Source: Euphorbia lathyris
Lineage: Eukaryota > Streptophyta > Magnoliopsida > Malpighiales > Euphorbiaceae
Length of the DNA stretch: 64,000 bases
Assembly (NCBI RefSeq): GCF_963576675.1
Contig: NC_088916.1
Location: 8,323,001 to 8,387,000, forward strand
Direction: 5' to 3'
This document shows, piece by piece, positions 1-11,800 of this stretch. The position numbers and the translations under genes are program-made. The notes below the pieces were generated by a model. The model had not been told where the DNA came from, ran no database searches, and saw nothing but the letters and a program-made list of their open reading frames with translations. The number at the start of each line of letters is the position of its first letter. The first letter of the stretch is position 1.

Positions 1-446
1 TTAGTATTAAATGATATTTTAAATATATAATTATTATATGTAATTATATATACATTAATTATTAGTAGATATAATAAATTACAAATTAGTTCACTGATTG
101 AGGAGTCTTCTTGGTATTAAGAATTCGCTTCCTCGACTCCCCTTGTTTACAGAGAATGTTCTCTTACCGGCTCTCAAAGATGTGAAAATTTAGCTTTAAT
201 TCAACTTAAATAGTGACCGACTCTAATCGAATCGAGTAGAGATGATTTTTGATAGCTCACGTTAATCGAAAACTAAAATGTTCCAGTTTTATCCCTACGA
301 AAAGGGAAGCTAATTAATTTTTTAAATAAGATTCTCTTGGTCTCATACACTAATTTTCAGTTTAATGCATAAATTATCTTAGAATTACAAAATTGCACCT
401 AACATTTGTCTAATTAACGAATTAATATGCATCTTAATTAAAACAG
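1..446 (+). other. Intron 1 remnant of GATA unit A
   Basis: No coding potential seen. The stretch is clearly related to 9990-10140 and 28980-29170 (intron 1 just before exon 2 of units B and D) and to 20340-20500. It is therefore the tail of intron 1 of the first, left-truncated GATA unit, whose exon 1 lies outside the window or is lost. Confidence 0.6.
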
Positions 447-2398
447 TACTTACCAAGTGACAACAGAAATGAATATTGGAGGAAGTCAAGACAGCATTAA
501 TGCTATTGGGATGGTCAACATAGCTACTCCAAATCCTAAGAACTATATGAAGTGATTGATGGTTACATAAAAGTCTCGTTTACTTTTATGCCTTTAATTA
601 GGTTTTAATAATAAATATTAGTGTTTATTTGTTTTCAATTTATTGGGAGGTATTTATTTGTTTGTAATTGATTGGGTGACCAGTCTTTTAATAAAAAAAT
701 TATTTAATGAATTAAATTTAAAATGCATTTTAATTAAAAATAAGCATCATTTCATTTCGACTAATAACGTAAAATAAGAAAATTCAACTTTTAGTCCAAC
801 ATTATAAAAAATACTAATGTGTTAAAATTTTATATAAAAAATATTTATATTCTCTTCAAATAATCTTGTATTATCATATATCTTTTTTTTTTTTTTACGT
901 ATTTTAGAAAGTATCCATGCTCTTAAATCCATTGTTAATTCTTCAAAAAAAAATCAATTGTTAATTTATTTTTTCAAATTACAATTGTGCATTTATGATA
1001 TTCAATACTTAAAGTTTAATATTTATTTTTTTAATTAAATTTTTACCTTTTCAAACTATATTGAATGAAAATAAATTCTTCATTTATTTTTATAATATTG
1101 TTTTTCCAGGAATGAGCAATTACTTCAATATAACACCACTCCTCCTGCTCGACCTGTTGTTGGAATTCCAATTTTACCCCATCATCAATTTTCTAATAAC
1201 ATGAATTATGGTGATTAATTATTTAATTAATTAAATGATTTTTCTTATAAAATATAAGAGCATCTCCAATAGCCTCTTAAATTGGCTTTTAAGTTAAAAT
1301 TTGAGGAGGGAGAATAAAAAATCAGCTCCAACAGCCTCTTAGTGGCTCCTCAAATCACTAAGAGCCTCTCCATCCTCTCTATTAATAGAGAGTCTCTCTC
1401 CACCTCTTAATACCTCCTAACTTCATTTTTTATTAATAATTTATTATTGATGAGTCTCTCTCCTCACACTATTGGTAATGTAGCAATAAATAATAATTTT
1501 AATAATAAAATAATAAATAAAGAGTGAATATAAAGAGCATTTTTAGAGATGATATATCTTAGCCACTCTTAAATCACTAAGAGTGAATTGTTTATATTAT
1601 TTTTAGAGAGTTCACTAAGAGTCTCTTGCAGATGCTCTAAAGTGGTTACACAATTAGTACTATTCAAAATTCTCTTATAAAAATTTATCAATATAATATA
1701 TGAAGGTGGGGATTATAGGAGCTCTCCAACATCATCGTTAAGGCGACAATATTTTGCATTCTACACTGATCAAAACAAGAGGTGCACAAATATGACTGCA
1801 ACACATATGATACTCCTATGTGGAGAAAAGGTCCACTTGGCCCCAAGGTAAATGTATTTCTTTATCTTTTAATATTTTATTAAATTAATATATGTACCAC
1901 ATAGTAGTGGAGTTAGATTGAAAATTCGCAAGATTAATAAATGGAAATTCGTTAAATTTTTCTGAAATTTTTCGGGACTAAAAATCTGGGATGAAAAACT
2001 TATAACCTTATGTGTCAATGATATGAAATCAGTGACATGTTCTGACTAATTCAAAATTACCGACGAAATTTATATGTTTAACAACGGATGAATAATTTAA
2101 TTTATTTTTTATTTTCACCATTAATTCCAGGGTTGATGGACCTTTTGGGTCCTTGCCTCCCCACCTTTGACCACGCATCGATATTATAGTTAAGGAATAA
2201 GTATTCTATGGATAATTTTGAACACAACACTAGAATATCTATCCCGCACATTTTCAATTTCTCATGCCAAATAAAACAATACTGATTTATTTTATTTTTT
2301 CTTTTAATTTGCAGACATTGTGTAATACTTGTGGAATTAAGTTTAGGAAGGAAGCGGATCGAAAAAGAGCAAGAGAAGCAGAAAAGAACTCGAATTGA
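447..2398 (+). pseudogene. GATA zinc-finger gene unit A, broken copy (exons 2-5)
   Basis: Exons are recognised by comparison with intact unit B: exon 2 at 447-561, exon 3 at 1110-1210, exon 4 at 1706-1847 and exon 5 at 2315-2398, where the C-terminal finger half reads TLCNTCGIKFRKE and ends in TGA. Exon 2 is two bases short before the GAATATTGG block and two bases long near its end. Exon 3 has lost most of its middle. Exon 4 has a one-base deletion inside the zinc finger, just before the second cysteine. Intron 3 carries a MITE (1258-1637). Intron 4 is short and lacks the Helitron and LINE found in unit B, so it serves as the unfilled reference. Exon 1 is not in the window. A functional finger cannot be made from this copy. 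Confidence 0.75.
1258..1637. mobile_element. PIF/Harbinger-like MITE
   Basis: 380 bp with terminal inverted repeats (left GAGCATCTCCAATAG, right end the complement of GAGCATCTGCAAGAG) and a 3 bp TAA duplication at 1255-1257 and 1638-1640. The same intron in unit C (about 27240-27260) has one TAA and no insert, which fixes both ends. It has no coding capacity. The TIR and TAA target fit Tourist-type MITEs; the superfamily is inferred. Confidence 0.8.
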
Positions 2399-2591
2399 AA
2401 AAAATGAATAAATTTGTTTGGTTTTCATTTAATTAGTTTCTAGTATGATACTTTAGCTCTTCTATTAATCATATTTTTATTAAAATGTTGAATGCTGAGA
2501 AAACTATTTCATAATTCCTTGAATTTTAATCATTTCTTTTGCTTTAGTTTTTGGGCCTATTAAGTGGAATTTCTTATGGAATAGTTTCTTT

Positions 2592-3099
2592 GAGAGCCGC
2601 TATTTTTGCAATTGAACTTGCATGGGAGAAAAATTGGCATCAGCTTTGGGTTGAGTCAGACTCAATGTACGTTGTTAATCTGCTTACACATCGTTCATGG
2701 ATGTTCCTTGTAGTATTCGTCAAGAATGGATGCATTGCCTCAGTATTTGCTCTAGGATGAACATTCTTTTTTCACACATCTTTAGGGAAGGAAATAGAGT
2801 TGCTGATGCACTGACAAAGTTTGGAGTCTCTTCCTCAGTGATCAATTGGTGGCCTTCATCTCCTAGTTTTTGACATAGGTTTATCAATGATGATATTTGT
2901 AGTATTTCTTACTTGCATTTTTCTTGACTTTCCTAAACTTTTCTTCTCCCCTCTTCTTTTTGTTTGTTCTCCTTCCTCTTCTCTTGTTCAAACACTCATT
3001 TTTCGTTTATTAATATATTGCGGGTTTGTCAGTTCTTGGACCACGGGTGCTCACCCCGCCCAAGTTCTGTCTCGTCCCAATTTCTATAAAAAAAAAAGA
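2592..3099 (+). mobile_element. 5'-truncated LINE 3' end (RNase H relic, 3' UTR, poly-A)
   Basis: Translation gives the C-terminal part of a plant LINE RNase H: AAIFAIELAWEKNW, then VESDSMYVVNLL, then after a frameshift an IFREGN..VADAL segment and a tail ending near 2870. A 3' UTR and an A-run at 3089-3098 follow. The left junction is about 2592, where flank matching the unit B 3' side (about 19000) stops. The right side resumes the unit flank GATTAGGATTAGGAC, also seen at 21233. Family organisation matches the longer LINE at 11605, but the sequence is a different, diverged lineage. Confidence 0.7.
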
Positions 3100-3372
3100 T
3101 TAGGATTAGGACAAAAAATAATAATGATTATGATTAGTAAAAAGTAAAGGGATTTGTTTTGGTGTTCATGCATGACTGTATTCAAACTATAATGTATCCA
3201 AACTCGACTATCCAGACACATTTTTTGTTCTCAGTTGTAGTTTCATGTGAAACCTTTTTGATCCTATCTTCAAAGAAGAATAGAAAATAAAAAAATGTCT
3301 TTATCATTCAAATCTAAATCATAAATTTAGGAAGTCAATAAGATCATCACCATAAACTTTTGTTTTCAAGAT

Positions 3373-3423
<51 letters not shown>

Positions 3424-4900
3424 AAAAGTCTTCAATGGTTTCAACCCATCCAATGGAACCAAAATAAAATAGCCCCTCAATAAATGCAGATCATATTTCT
3501 CTCTCCTTAATTAATTCTTAGACTTTCTCTCTCCATTTACCTTTACAATTCACTATTTTTACAGAAAATCTAATGTATTGTTTTCAGATTCTGGTGCTAG
3601 GTTCCAGATTCTAGCAACAAGTTTCTAGATTCCGGCAACCGCGATATAATTTTCCGGCCACCACAAAAAAATTCTGATTAGCGAAGGAAAATTTTATTTA
3701 ATTTTTCGTTGAGGGACACTTTTCCGTTGAGACCAAAACCTCAATTTATGTATTCTGGGCAGTCGTTTTTATCGTCCAGGGACAAGTTTTAATGTAACCA
3801 AAGAATAAGACGTTTTATTTAATCTTCTATTATTTTCTTGGAATCAGAAGAAGTGGTTGATACAGAATTTGTAGAGGTAGTTCTACAGAAAAAGGTATCA
3901 ATTTTAAAAAGATTATTTGCAATAATAAATTATTTTCCTTACAATCCAAAGCATTTTCTAGGTTTCACAACATTTCCACTGGCTTACTACCTAGACATAA
4001 ACTTAGGCAAAAACACTCAGGAAAATAAATTATTCTTACAAAAGATCTTTCCAAAATAAATACGAATTTTCTATAAATATACCCCCCAGGCTCTGATACC
4101 AGACACGCCCACGAATTTCCTATATGGATTCTTTAGTATATTGGTTATTAAACAGATGGATTCCTTCCTTTAATTTTTGTCCATTACTTTTAGTTTTATT
4201 TCAGAATTTATAATATTTATTAAATTTATAATATTTTTTTTATATTAGTTGAATTAATATAAATGGATTAAAATTTATAAAAAAAAATAAAAGGGTAAAA
4301 TTATCCATTGATTATTTTGTATTTTCTCGTATTGTAGTTATCAAATACACTAATTACATTCACACTTAATTTTTAGTAGAAACCAAATACTTTATAGCTT
4401 AATTTTTTAAACCTTTATAATATTCAGCAGTTAAACTATTTATTGATCAACACTTAATTTTCAGTTTTATCAGGCAGCACCTAAAAGTATTAATGAGCCG
4501 AATAATTTCACTCATTACTAACTTACCATGAATGGAAATTTTCCCGTGTTAGAATCTATGTATAACTATTAATAATACGTTTATTAGAAATATTTATAAT
4601 AATAATAAAATACTCTAATTATAACAGCGAAAAATACGCTAACTAGAATCATTTATAATGATTACAAAGCTTATTATTAAAAATATTTATAATGATTTGG
4701 ATTGAACAGAGCACTATAAACCAGTAGAGTTTAATGAATAACACTCTTAACTTTACAAATTAAAGAAGGAAACTAACAAAATTAAACCCTCAGTAAGTGA
4801 TAACAAAAATGATGCCACTTATCAAGTGCATATTCAACTGAATCATATTAGAGCATCATATAATAGCTAAAAGCCATTTGTTTAGAGATGTAAACAAAAT
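3100..4900. other. Gene-poor spacer between units A and B
   Basis: It starts with a copy of the duplicated 3' flank (3100-3240, also near 21230, 50210 and 61620). A (TA)n run lies at 3375-3421. At 4089-4101 is the reverse complement of a tRNA-Met primer-binding-like motif (TGGTATCAGAGCC on the minus strand), but no LTR ending in CA adjoins it. A 73-codon open frame at 3838-4059 has no recognisable domain. No gene is called. Confidence 0.5.
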
Positions 4901-5348
4901 CATGGAAGCAAGAATAAATCAATACATGAAAACCATTTAATTGCGCATGAAAGAGCATATTCAGAATTGAAACAAAGTTCAACTAAGTAGATCAAAACTT
5001 GGCTACTAAGATCAGTGCCAGGATTTGAAGGAAGGGGGCAAAACTCTATGTAAATTTTTTTAAGACAAAATAACATTAATTGAAAAAAAATATACTTTAG
5101 TACATATTTGTTATTCGATAAAATCATGGAAGCAAGAATAAATCAATACATGAAAACCATTTAATTGCGTATGAAAGAGCATATTCATAATTGAAACAAA
5201 GTTCAACTAAGTAGATCACAACTTGGCTACTAAGATCAGTGCCAGGATTTGAGGGAGGGGGGCAAAACTCTATGTAAAATTTTTTTAGACAAAATAGCAT
5301 TAATGGAAAAAAAATTATACTTTAGTACATATTTGCTATTCGATACAA
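4901..5348. repeat. 224 bp direct tandem duplication
   Basis: Two head-to-tail copies, 4901-5124 and 5125-5348, each beginning CATGGAAGCAAGAATAAATC and ending near a TTGTTATTCGATA / TTGCTATTCGATA block. They differ by a few substitutions and small indels. No coding function is seen. Confidence 0.85.
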
Positions 5349-6800
5349 AATGTCTTAAAATATATAAAAAAAAAAAACTCTTCTGCTTAGCAACTCAAGA
5401 TATAATATTACAGCAAAAAGGCACAATAATATTAGCTTTAGCCTTAGTTGAAATTATCATACATTAATATAAGATCTATCTTTGGGTTTTAGACACCTAA
5501 TAAAATGATGATTGAATTTACATCAAAAACTCGAAGCATAAAACACTGAATTTCTCAGATGAAACTACCTTAGCTTGTGGAAATATTCCACACCATGAAG
5601 AATGTCATAGAAAGAAGAACATAACAAGTGATATACGAAAAAAAAATTGTGCATCAAAAGTAAAACCTGAAATTTCAAGAAGCACCAATTACCAGATTGA
5701 AAATAGAAAAAAAAAAGTATATCATTTATTTCTATTGGCAGAAAAGGGAATCAAGTACTAAAAGCAGTTAAATTCAGTTGACGATTATAATAATTTCATA
5801 TATATTATCTATATAACAATATTTGAATCATTTAAGAGATATAAAATGCAGTCCAAGTACCTTAGCTCTACATCAATTGTGCATATATTCTGGTTAACAT
5901 TTAGAGGTACATCCATATATATATATATATAGAGGGTGAAGCTATATGTATAAAGAGTTTCTATATATCCCTTGTTTTCAAGAATTATAAATGTGGAAGG
6001 ATATATCAGATAAGAAAATTACATATTATATAGTTCTCTTGCCACTCAACTCAAATTTTACCACTAATTTCCTCTGAGGTTTATAATTGCTTTATATATG
6101 CACAAAAGCTATGAATTAAACTAAACAATACAAAACGAGGCAAGATCTAAGGAAACCATGAAGGCCTGGCTTTAGCACAGAAAAGCTTCTAGTTACAATG
6201 GTTGGACCTGAAGAAAAATCAAATTTAAGATCATTACATAAAGAAGGATTAGCAAAATTAACTTCAGGCTAAAATCCCAAGAATGGTAGAATATTGTCTC
6301 CGTCTTGGGTAAAAAATATAGTCCTTTTGACAACTTCACTACTGCCAAGAACAACATAGTCTTCACCCACTGTTCTATGTGATCTAAATAGGATACAAGC
6401 TAACAACTACATATACACCATTGCTAAGTATATAAATATGCAACACATATATGCTATGGACTGGCACTTTTGCGGTTTTTGGCCTTATTGACGAAGATGG
6501 ACAAAAGGGCCTGCTTGTTGTTGGATGGTTTGTTAATGGGCTATCAATTGCTGGGATTCTTGATATACCAAGATCAAATGTCTGAACTGTTTTCACTTCT
6601 ATTGCTGTTTCAAGATTTTATTTTACAAGTCCTTGAATTTGACTATCCTTTCTTTTATTTTAATTTTTGGGCCTATGAAGGAGAATTTTGATATAGAATA
6701 GTTATTTTCAAGTATGAAAAAACAATAATAAAAGGATCTATGTACTGTAAGGGATTTTTTTATAAATGAGCTGTACAGTTTCTTCACATTTGGTAATGGG
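5349..6800. other. Spacer upstream of GATA unit B
   Basis: No gene recognised. From about 6655 the sequence matches the duplicated flank also found near 50055 and 61545 (GAATAGTTATTTTCAAGTA-type block), so this is the array spacer immediately upstream of the unit B promoter. Confidence 0.45.
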
Positions 6801-6810
6801 CAGAATTTCT

Positions 6811-6906
6811 TAATAAATAAGGTCTCTCTCTCACAATTCTCATCAAAGCTAATAGCTCAAGGTCTCTCTCTCTCTCTCTCTCTCCCAGCAATTAAGCACT
6901 CCTGAG
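6811..6906 (+). promoter_or_regulatory. Unit B TATA-like box and 5' UTR exon
   Basis: A TATA-like TTAATAAATAAGG at 6810-6822 precedes a CT-rich leader with a (TC)n tract at about 6863-6886. The leader ends CTGAG, with a good splice donor GTAAGT at 6907. The acceptor AACACAG lies at 7864-7870, three bases before the unit B ATG. Unit C has the matching arrangement at 23041-23108. Transcription start is inferred, not seen. Confidence 0.55.
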
Positions 6907-7560
6907 GTAAGTATCTTTCCACAATTTCTTTTTATGTTTTCATGTCTTTCCACAAAACTGTTTCAGAGAGTGTTTTTACAAGACCATTTTGTTGTCTTTC
7001 AAACTTTTTGTTAAAGTTTCACAGACTGATGACACAGTTTTCCATTACCCTTTACGAAAAGTTTTTGTTAAAATCAAATCAACAACATGTATGACATCTG
7101 ATCTTGAAGATTGGATCAAATAGATGTTTAAATGTCAATTCTTTTGTTTTGTGGTAATTCCATCTGATCTTGAAGATTAGATCAGAGTGTTTTCACACAC
7201 AAATAAATGAGATCAAATAGTGTTTTTACACAAACAAAAACTTTGAAGACTGATGCATGAATGACACAGTTAAAATCGTAATCATTCTTCTGCACATTAT
7301 TTTTTGGCTTAATCTAATATTACTGCCAAATCAGTTTTTTATTTTAATATTGTTTTTGAATCCCTAATTTTGGTTGTTTCTTTATTTTTTAACTTGGCAG
7401 TAATGGACAGTTTATAATCTAATTTTAATATTATTTTTGAATATCTCTTCTATCCTAATTTTGGTTGTTGTTTTTTTTTTTTTTTTTTTTAACTATGACA
7501 GTAAAAATTGCTACTATATATTCTCGCTCTTCTCTCATCTGCTTGAATTTTCATTGTTAA

Positions 7561-7873
7561 ATAAACACAGGAAAAAAGGGTAATGCATCAGTTTATAATC
7601 TGAAATTACAGACAAATTAGTTTATTAATTTAATATTATTTTTTAATCATTTCTTATACTGCCATTTTATAATTTTGCTTGAATTTTCATTTAATCATGA
7701 ATAAACACAGAAAATGGATCATGAATCATCTAAGAAATATGGGTTTATTAATTTAATATTATTTTTTAATCATTTTTATACTTCCATATCACTTTATTAC
7801 AGTCATATGAGTTTATTTTTCAAACATTTTTTATAATTTTGCTTGAATTTTCATTGTAATATAAACACAGGAA
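7561..7873 (+). repeat. Micro-duplicated exon 1 acceptor/start modules (unit B)
   Basis: The motif ATAAACACAG, followed by a start-like stretch, occurs at 7561, 7701 and 7861. The copy at 7701 continues into AAAATGGATCATGAATCATC, a decayed exon 1 start. Unit C shows the same modules at about 23755, 23913 and 24442. Only the last module in B leads into a full exon 1. Confidence 0.6.
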
Positions 7874-8791
7874 ATGAATCATGAATCATGTTATGTTAGA
7901 TCAGGAAACCGAGATGATGCAAGAAATATGGACTTGAGCTTGAAACTGGGTTTACCGTATCAAAATGATAATCAACAACAACATGTTCTTCCTGCTCCCA
8001 ACTTTAACTTCATTAATCCCTTTACTGCTCATCAGGTATTAATAACTACTGTTTACTTTGATTGAGTGAGGATAATTTATTCATGAATCTAATGATACAA
8101 GTAGGCATTACAATAAACTAAAATTGTAAAAAAAACATGAAATTCTTACTTTTTGAATTACATTTATCAATTGGTGCAAAAATATATAAACAAAACATTG
8201 GCCTTTCATGACTAATATTTGAAATTTATCTAATTTAATTAAACTTAGGACAAAAAACTTGTTAATTTTGGACCATTAAGAGCATCTCGGTTTCTCACAA
8301 AAAAAACAAAGAAAAAAAACTATAAAGAACTTTTAGTTTATTCTCTAAAGAAATATAAACAATTAGCTTTTAATCTTTAAAAGTATAAGAAAAAAATATA
8401 TCATCTCTAACAATACTTCTCATATTCATTACTTATTTGTTTTTTATTATTAAAATTATTTACCAACAATAAGAAGAAATAAATTAGAGAAAGCACTGTT
8501 GATTCGAGGAGTGACTAAAAGTCTATAATCTATTTGAATTAGTTTTTAACATAAACTCTTTAAAATTTAACTTAAAAATACAGTAGAAGAATCTCTTGAA
8601 AATAATCTAACTCTTATATTTCCTGCCATATCATAAGACTCGTTTAGCTAAAACTTTGACTTTGAAGTGTCATGTCATTGTTAAATTCCGCCATAGCAAA
8701 TAATTAAAATCGACAGCTTAGATTTAAAGTGTGTAATTTTTTATTAGGCCCAATATTTCTCTAATTTCTCCCATTATGATGTACATACCAC

Positions 8792-8826
<35 letters not shown>

Positions 8827-11800
8827 TCATCAAATAAATATTTTACACACTGATTAACATAAGAAAATACACTTATACGATTTTATAATATATATATATA
8901 TATCCCAAAGATGGAGGAAAATTCCAAAACAAAAGAACTCAAGTCAAGTGTTTTATCTATAATTATATTAATTAAAATTCAAAAATATATAAATACTAGG
9001 AATTAGGAAAACACCAAGTAATACTTATAAATATTATATTATTACCGGCTACCGGTTGCCATAACGCCACATTAATATCTAACAATAAGCAACACACTTC
9101 TTCTTGCAGTCCATAGTGCATCCGCCACCGCCTCCATCGCCGCCATAACCCTTCCCTGACCGGCTATAAGAGGTGAAACACTTAGCCGGACACCTAAGCT
9201 TCTTCTTGTAACACGACCCCTTTTCTTTGCACACAACCGTATGCCTTACAATACCACCTTTTGAATACCCTCCATTCAGAGCTCCATATCCAGATCCATA
9301 CCCGCCTCCGATGATCCCTTTTCCCAAGTTCTAAAAATATTCTGAGTTCTAAAAATATTCTGTTTAATACTTCACTTTTATTGGTTATATATACATATTA
9401 AGTGAAAAAAAACCAACTAAAAGTATTATTACCATAAAAATTTCAATAATTAAGTATTTTTTGTTATCGTTAATTTAGAATTGGGATCAACCGAATGACC
9501 AGTATCAAACCCTCAACCGGGAAAATATCATTCCACTAATTAAAAAGGGTAAAAGGTCAAAGGTTACATGTTGAATTAGGATTGACAAAATTTATAAATG
9601 ATATTTTATTTTTTAAAACTAGTAAAATACTAATATTTTTATAAAAAAATGATACTAATATAATATTATAAAATTTATGTACAAATTCTCTAAGCATTGA
9701 ATAAATTTATCATTGATTAAAAAAGAATTATAAAATTCAATATACATAAAAATTAAAAAGTATAAAACATAAACTTCTTGAACTATAACTATTATTATGA
9801 TTATTTTCTAAACAAAAAAACTATTATTATTATTACTAACATGTAAATATAAATAAAATAGTAACATATTTATTTTATAATTCAATGAAAAATATGTAAT
9901 TTATTATACTTTTAAATTTATTTTATATATATCTCAATTTTATATACTAATTAAAATTTATTAATATTATAAAGGTAAATTAATTTTGGTATAATAATTA
10001 CAAAACATAAAATTGAAAAAATTAATATATTTAAATGATATTTTAAATATTTAATTATTGTATGTAATTATCTTAGAATTATAAAATTGCACCTAGCATT
10101 TGTCTAATTAACTAATTAATATGCATCTTAATTAAAACAGCAATTACCAAACGACAACAGAATGATAAATATTGGAGGAAGTCAAGGAAGCATCAATACT
10201 ATTGGGATGGTCAATATAGCAACTCCAACTCCTATGAACTATGGAGTGATTGATGGTATGGACATTGCATAAAACTCTCAATTACTTTTCTACCTTTAAT
10301 TAGATTTTAATAATAAATATAGCATTTATTTGCTTTTCATTTATTGGGTAGTATTTATTTTTTTTAATTGATTGAGTGACCAGCCTTTTAATAATAAAAA
10401 TTATCGGATAATTCAATTTAAAATTTATTCAAATTAAAATAAGTCTCATTTGGACTAATAAAGTAAAATATGAAAATTCAAAGTTTAGTCCAACATTATA
10501 AAAAATAATGTGTTAAAATTTTATATAAAAATATTTATATTCCTTTTGAATAATTTTGTATTATCATATATTCTTTTTTTGTGTATATTAAAAAATATAC
10601 ATGCTCTCAAATCCATTCTTTTTTTTAATTAAAGATTGGTTAGCGAAGAAGGGCATGCGGCAAACATCCCAGCTATTTAATTGATTTTTTTTTTCAAATT
10701 TCAATTGTGTTGATATTCAATACTTAAAATTTAATATTTTTTTTTGAAAATTATTAAATTTTTATTCTTTCTCACTATATTTAATGAAAATAAATTCTTC
10801 ATATAATTGTATAATTTTTTTTTTCAGGAATGAATAACAGTATTGTAAGCAATATAGGAAATGGTATGCCAAATATGCACTTCAATGCAAGCTCAACCCA
10901 AATTGGAAGTCATAGCAATTACTTCATTCATAATGGAAGTCATCATCTTCAATATCACACCACTCCTCTTGCTGTATCTGTTGTTGGAATTCCAATTTTA
11001 CCCCACCATCAATTTCCTAATAACATCAATTATGGTAGCTAATTTACGTTTTCCTTTATAAAAAATTAAAGTGATCACACAATTAGTATTATTCCCTAAT
11101 AAAAATTCATCAATATAATAGATGAAGGGGGTGATCACATAAGCTCTGCATCATCATCGTCATCTTCTTCAAATTCTCGAAAGGACTCAAGGCAACAACC
11201 ATTTGGACTCTATATTGATCAAAACAAGAGGTGCACAAATATGAACTGCAATACTAATGTTACTCCTATGTGGAGAAAAGGCCCGCTTGGCCCCAAGGTC
11301 ATTCTCTCCCTTTCTCTTTTACTATTTCGTTACATTAATATATATAGAACATAATTGTGGAGTTAGACTCAAAATTCGCGATTGAAGGCTCATGACATAA
11401 TTTGATAGTGATATGAAATCAGTTACAGATTCTGACTATTCAATATTACCGACGAAATTTATATGCTTAACAATGTACGAATAATTTAATGTACTTTGCG
11501 TTTTCACTGTTAGTTTTGGGGTTGATGGATCTTTTGGACATCGTGACTCCCCGTCTCTCCACCCTTGACCACACATTGATATTATAATTAAGGAATTAGT
11601 ATTAAGATCCTTTTGCCCTAGGCGCCACCACTCTGCGGCTAACCTAGATTTGCCGGCCGCCGTCTGGCTGCCATGGCCGCCTCACCAAAACCTAACCCTT
11701 CCCTCGGGGACGAGTACGTGGGAATAGGAGTTCTCTTCAATCCAAAATATCGGTTCAACACAGACTTAATCCCTCCTCCTAATCCACAACTCGTTCACCG

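Noticed and set aside
2102..2428. 108-codon minus-strand frame across unit A exon 5
   Set aside because: It overlaps the recognisable GATA exon 5 on the plus strand and has no domain.
3375..3421. TA run as a CRISPR or satellite array
   Set aside because: Plain dinucleotide microsatellite; no spacer structure. No CRISPR-like array occurs anywhere in the window.
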